Below are positions 6,801 to 7,515 of a stretch of DNA of 7,515 nucleotides, piece after piece. The position numbers and the translations under genes are program-made. Below the pieces are notes generated by a model. That model did not search any database and was not told the origin of the DNA. It worked only from the letters and a program-made list of their open reading frames with translations. Position 1 is the first letter of the stretch. Every line of letters begins with the position of its first letter. The stretch comes from JBFFXF01 sp041569895 (GTDB lineage: Bacteria > Planctomycetota > UBA8108 > JACQVS01): NCBI GenBank assembly GCA_041569895.1, contig JBFFXF010000329.1, positions 1 to 7,515 on the forward strand, read 5' to 3'.

Positions 6801-7457
6801 GACGAGTCAGACGAGCGCGGCTTCACGATCCCGGACGGCACGCGAATGGCCGCGCGCTCGTACCTCGTCCTCTGCTCGGACCTCGCCGCATTCACCGCGC
6901 TCTTTCCCGGCGTGCGCGACGCCATCGGCGACCTCGGCTTCTCGCTCGAGGGCGGCGGCGAGTCGGTGCGGCTCTTCGATGCGACCGGCGACCTGGCCGA
7001 TTCGCTCGTTTTCGATGACGAGTCGCCGTGGCCCGAGGACGCCGACGGGCGCGGCGCGACCATCGCCCTGCGGAACCCGGTCCTCGACAACACCCACCCG
7101 CCGCACTGGGCGGCATCGCCGGCGGGCGGCACGCCGGGGGCATCGAACGACATCTTCGAGGAGGTCGAGTGGAGCTGCGTCGGCGGCGGCGTGCGCTTCG
7201 TGCGCGGCGACTGCAACGACGACGGCACCATCGACATCTCGGACGCCCGCTGCATCCTGAGCTGGCTCTTCGGTGGCCGCCCGCTGACCTGCCTCGCGGC
7301 GGCCGACCCGAACGGCGACGCCGTCATCGACATCTCCGACGCCATCGGACTCCTGACCTTCCTCTTCATCGACGGCCCACCCCCGCGCGAGCCATCCCCG
7401 CGATGCGGCCCGCGGGCGCTCGAGGACCTCGAGTGCGAGGAGTCTTCCTGTCGCTGA
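3885..7457 (+). CDS. Secreted CotH-kinase protein with lamin-tail and dockerin-like domains
   Basis: From GTG 3885 the product is 1190 residues. Domains in order: Sec signal 1-31 (SRSR n-region, hydrophobic core 11-25, cleavage after VGA); first half of a lamin-tail domain, about 33-107 (VVINEV, DWLELFNAG, GGHLVIFASGKDR); galactose-binding-like segment about 122-281; second half of the lamin-tail domain about 295-364 (HTNFKIDADGEVLVLS, GRFPDG, PTPGAPN); chitobiase-C/Fn3-like module about 374-449 (IHYTLDGSVPT); CotH kinase about 454-842 (FRDAMMTSLL, INGDYWGILNLREKVNEHF, acidic DTDFGFG with Asp718 and Asp720); InlB-like repeat about 848-928; second complete lamin-tail domain about 933-1089; dockerin-like pair of calcium loops 1108-1160 with a Cys-bearing tail. 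CotH enzymes are secreted FAM20C-like protein kinases; the substrate here is unknown. The gene starts 37 bp after msrB, with no terminator seen between, so co-transcription is possible. Confidence 0.92.
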   Translation: MLFSRSRVNTGFAVLVCVLAGSAVFTPRVGAQVVINEVVGSNGDSLRDADGDAPDWLELFNAGASGLNLENYGLSDGPVLHKWVFPRVIIPAGGHLVIFASGKDRRDTAAHWETVIDHGDVWSYIVPTSEPASSWRLPGFNDASWSRGRTGIGYGDGDDRTNVPSGTISVYARKTFQLDDPGAVTHAFLDIDFDDGFVAFLNGREIARENLVDRGRPPAFNETADGFTEPRMTSGRSPLNYPLVDPASLLRRGENVLAIQVHNSSSGSSDLSLIPFFTLGLEDAPAGARGVAGVLRPNLPAMHTNFKIDADGEVLVLSTPDEMVVDSVRTGYLPTDISLGRFPDGASALSYHPDPTPGAPNASAGFASIGARTEFSAVGGFHDAPFDLTLSKEDPVGSIHYTLDGSVPTEASPVYRSSIRIASTTVVRARVLGAGAIPGPAATHTYFVRQTFRLPVVSISTDPANFFDNDTGIYVLGDQYNRDFPHFGANFWEDWERPVHLELYETDGRLGFSADLGAKIFGGWSRGHPQRSMSFFARKQYGTGRVRYRIFPQKKIDSFEAFVLRNSGNDWNRTHFRDAMMTSLLDDLEVDRQAYRPAVVFINGDYWGILNLREKVNEHFIDSNHKGVDSDNIDLLERNATTLHGDADHYQSLIGLLNSRDVRDPAVYTQVASMMDIPNFIDYQASQIYFDNTDWPGNNIKFWRPRTADGRWRWIMFDTDFGFGIWNVNNHANNTLAFALEPNGPNWPNPPWSTLMLRRLVTSEEFVAEFVNRFATHLNTIFTTSKVVARINEMEAALAPEMGRHHARWGGNISNWRSQVNNMRVFASRRAAAVRSHLASRFRLGALASLRLDVSPPRTGFIEIHDLPIWDFPWAGAYFRGLPIRIAARPVPGFRFVGWEGVTPDDVAEASVELTGANTRVSAFFEIDCSATGPVVINEINYNAPDGSDPGDWVELHNQSLEEVDISGWTLRDESDERGFTIPDGTRMAARSYLVLCSDLAAFTALFPGVRDAIGDLGFSLEGGGESVRLFDATGDLADSLVFDDESPWPEDADGRGATIALRNPVLDNTHPPHWAASPAGGTPGASNDIFEEVEWSCVGGGVRFVRGDCNDDGTIDISDARCILSWLFGGRPLTCLAAADPNGDAVIDISDAIGLLTFLFIDGPPPREPSPRCGPRALEDLECEESSCR
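7206..7367 (+). other. Dockerin-like domain (two calcium-binding loops) encoded at the CotH protein's C-terminus
   Basis: Loop 1 has Asp1109, Asn1111, Asp1113 and Asp1120; loop 2 has Asp1141, Asn1143, Asp1145 and Asp1152. This is the 1-3-5-12 calcium pattern of type I dockerins, and each loop is followed by a hydrophobic helix (ILSWLF, LLTFLF). The remaining tail contains Cys residues (PRCGPRALEDLECEESSC). In lineages without cellulosomes such domains probably mediate surface attachment rather than cohesin scaffolds; that part is inference. Confidence 0.85.
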
Positions 7458-7458
7458 C

Positions 7459-7512
7459 TTTCCGTCCCCGTCCCCGTTCCCGTTCCCGTGCCCGTTCCCG
7501 TTCCCGTGCCCG
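7459..7512. repeat. Second copy of the hexanucleotide array, directly after the CotH gene stop
   Basis: On the plus strand the units are TTTCCG, TCCCCG, TCCCCG, TTCCCG, TTCCCG, TGCCCG, TTCCCG, TTCCCG, TGCCCG, followed by AAA at the window edge. The array begins one base after the TGA at 7455-7457. It has the same orientation and nearly the same unit order as the copy at 2436-2483, and about 29 bp are identical. The minus strand has eight G-runs with 3-nt loops. It may continue beyond the window. Confidence 0.9.
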
Positions 7513-7515
7513 AAA

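Overview
This is a high-GC (clearly well above 60% by eye) bacterial window, apparently from an uncultured environmental lineage. The dockerin-like C-terminus with a Cys-containing tail, the CotH-kinase/lamin-tail surface protein and the Cys-rich leader gene of a metal-efflux operon together resemble Planctomycetota (PVC group) or a similar high-GC phylum. That placement is inference from protein style, not from a marker gene.

The left half (1-3074) is a minus-strand operon for a Cus-type heavy-metal efflux system. In transcription order it encodes a small exported Cys-rich protein (3074-2607), a TolC/CusC-like outer-membrane factor (2556-973) and a CusB-like periplasmic adaptor with an N-terminal heavy-metal-binding domain (923 to beyond base 1). 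The gaps are about 50 bp each. The RND pump (CusA-like) would be expected just off the left edge. A 176-bp divergent intergenic region (3075-3250) separates this operon from the plus-strand genes and holds a plausible minus-strand promoter with an unusually long spacer.

The right half (3251-7457) is a plus-strand pair: an exported MsrB methionine-(R)-sulfoxide reductase, then, 37 bp later, a secreted 1190-residue protein. The latter combines lamin-tail domains, a galactose-binding-like insertion, a chitobiase-C-like module, a CotH kinase domain, an InlB-like repeat and a terminal dockerin-like pair of calcium loops. Copper efflux next to a methionine-sulfoxide repair enzyme suggests an envelope metal/oxidation stress neighbourhood. 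The CotH protein is probably a surface protein with no obvious link to metals.

The most unusual structure is a degenerate hexanucleotide array (NNCCCG units) that occurs twice in the same orientation and almost the same unit order. One copy is inside the N-terminal coding region of the outer-membrane factor (about 2436-2483), where it encodes a Thr-Gly run. The other starts one base after the CotH gene's stop codon (7459-7512). On the minus strand both copies are canonical G-quadruplex motifs (GGG tracts with 3-nt loops). No tRNA, rRNA, CRISPR array, IS element or phage gene was seen.
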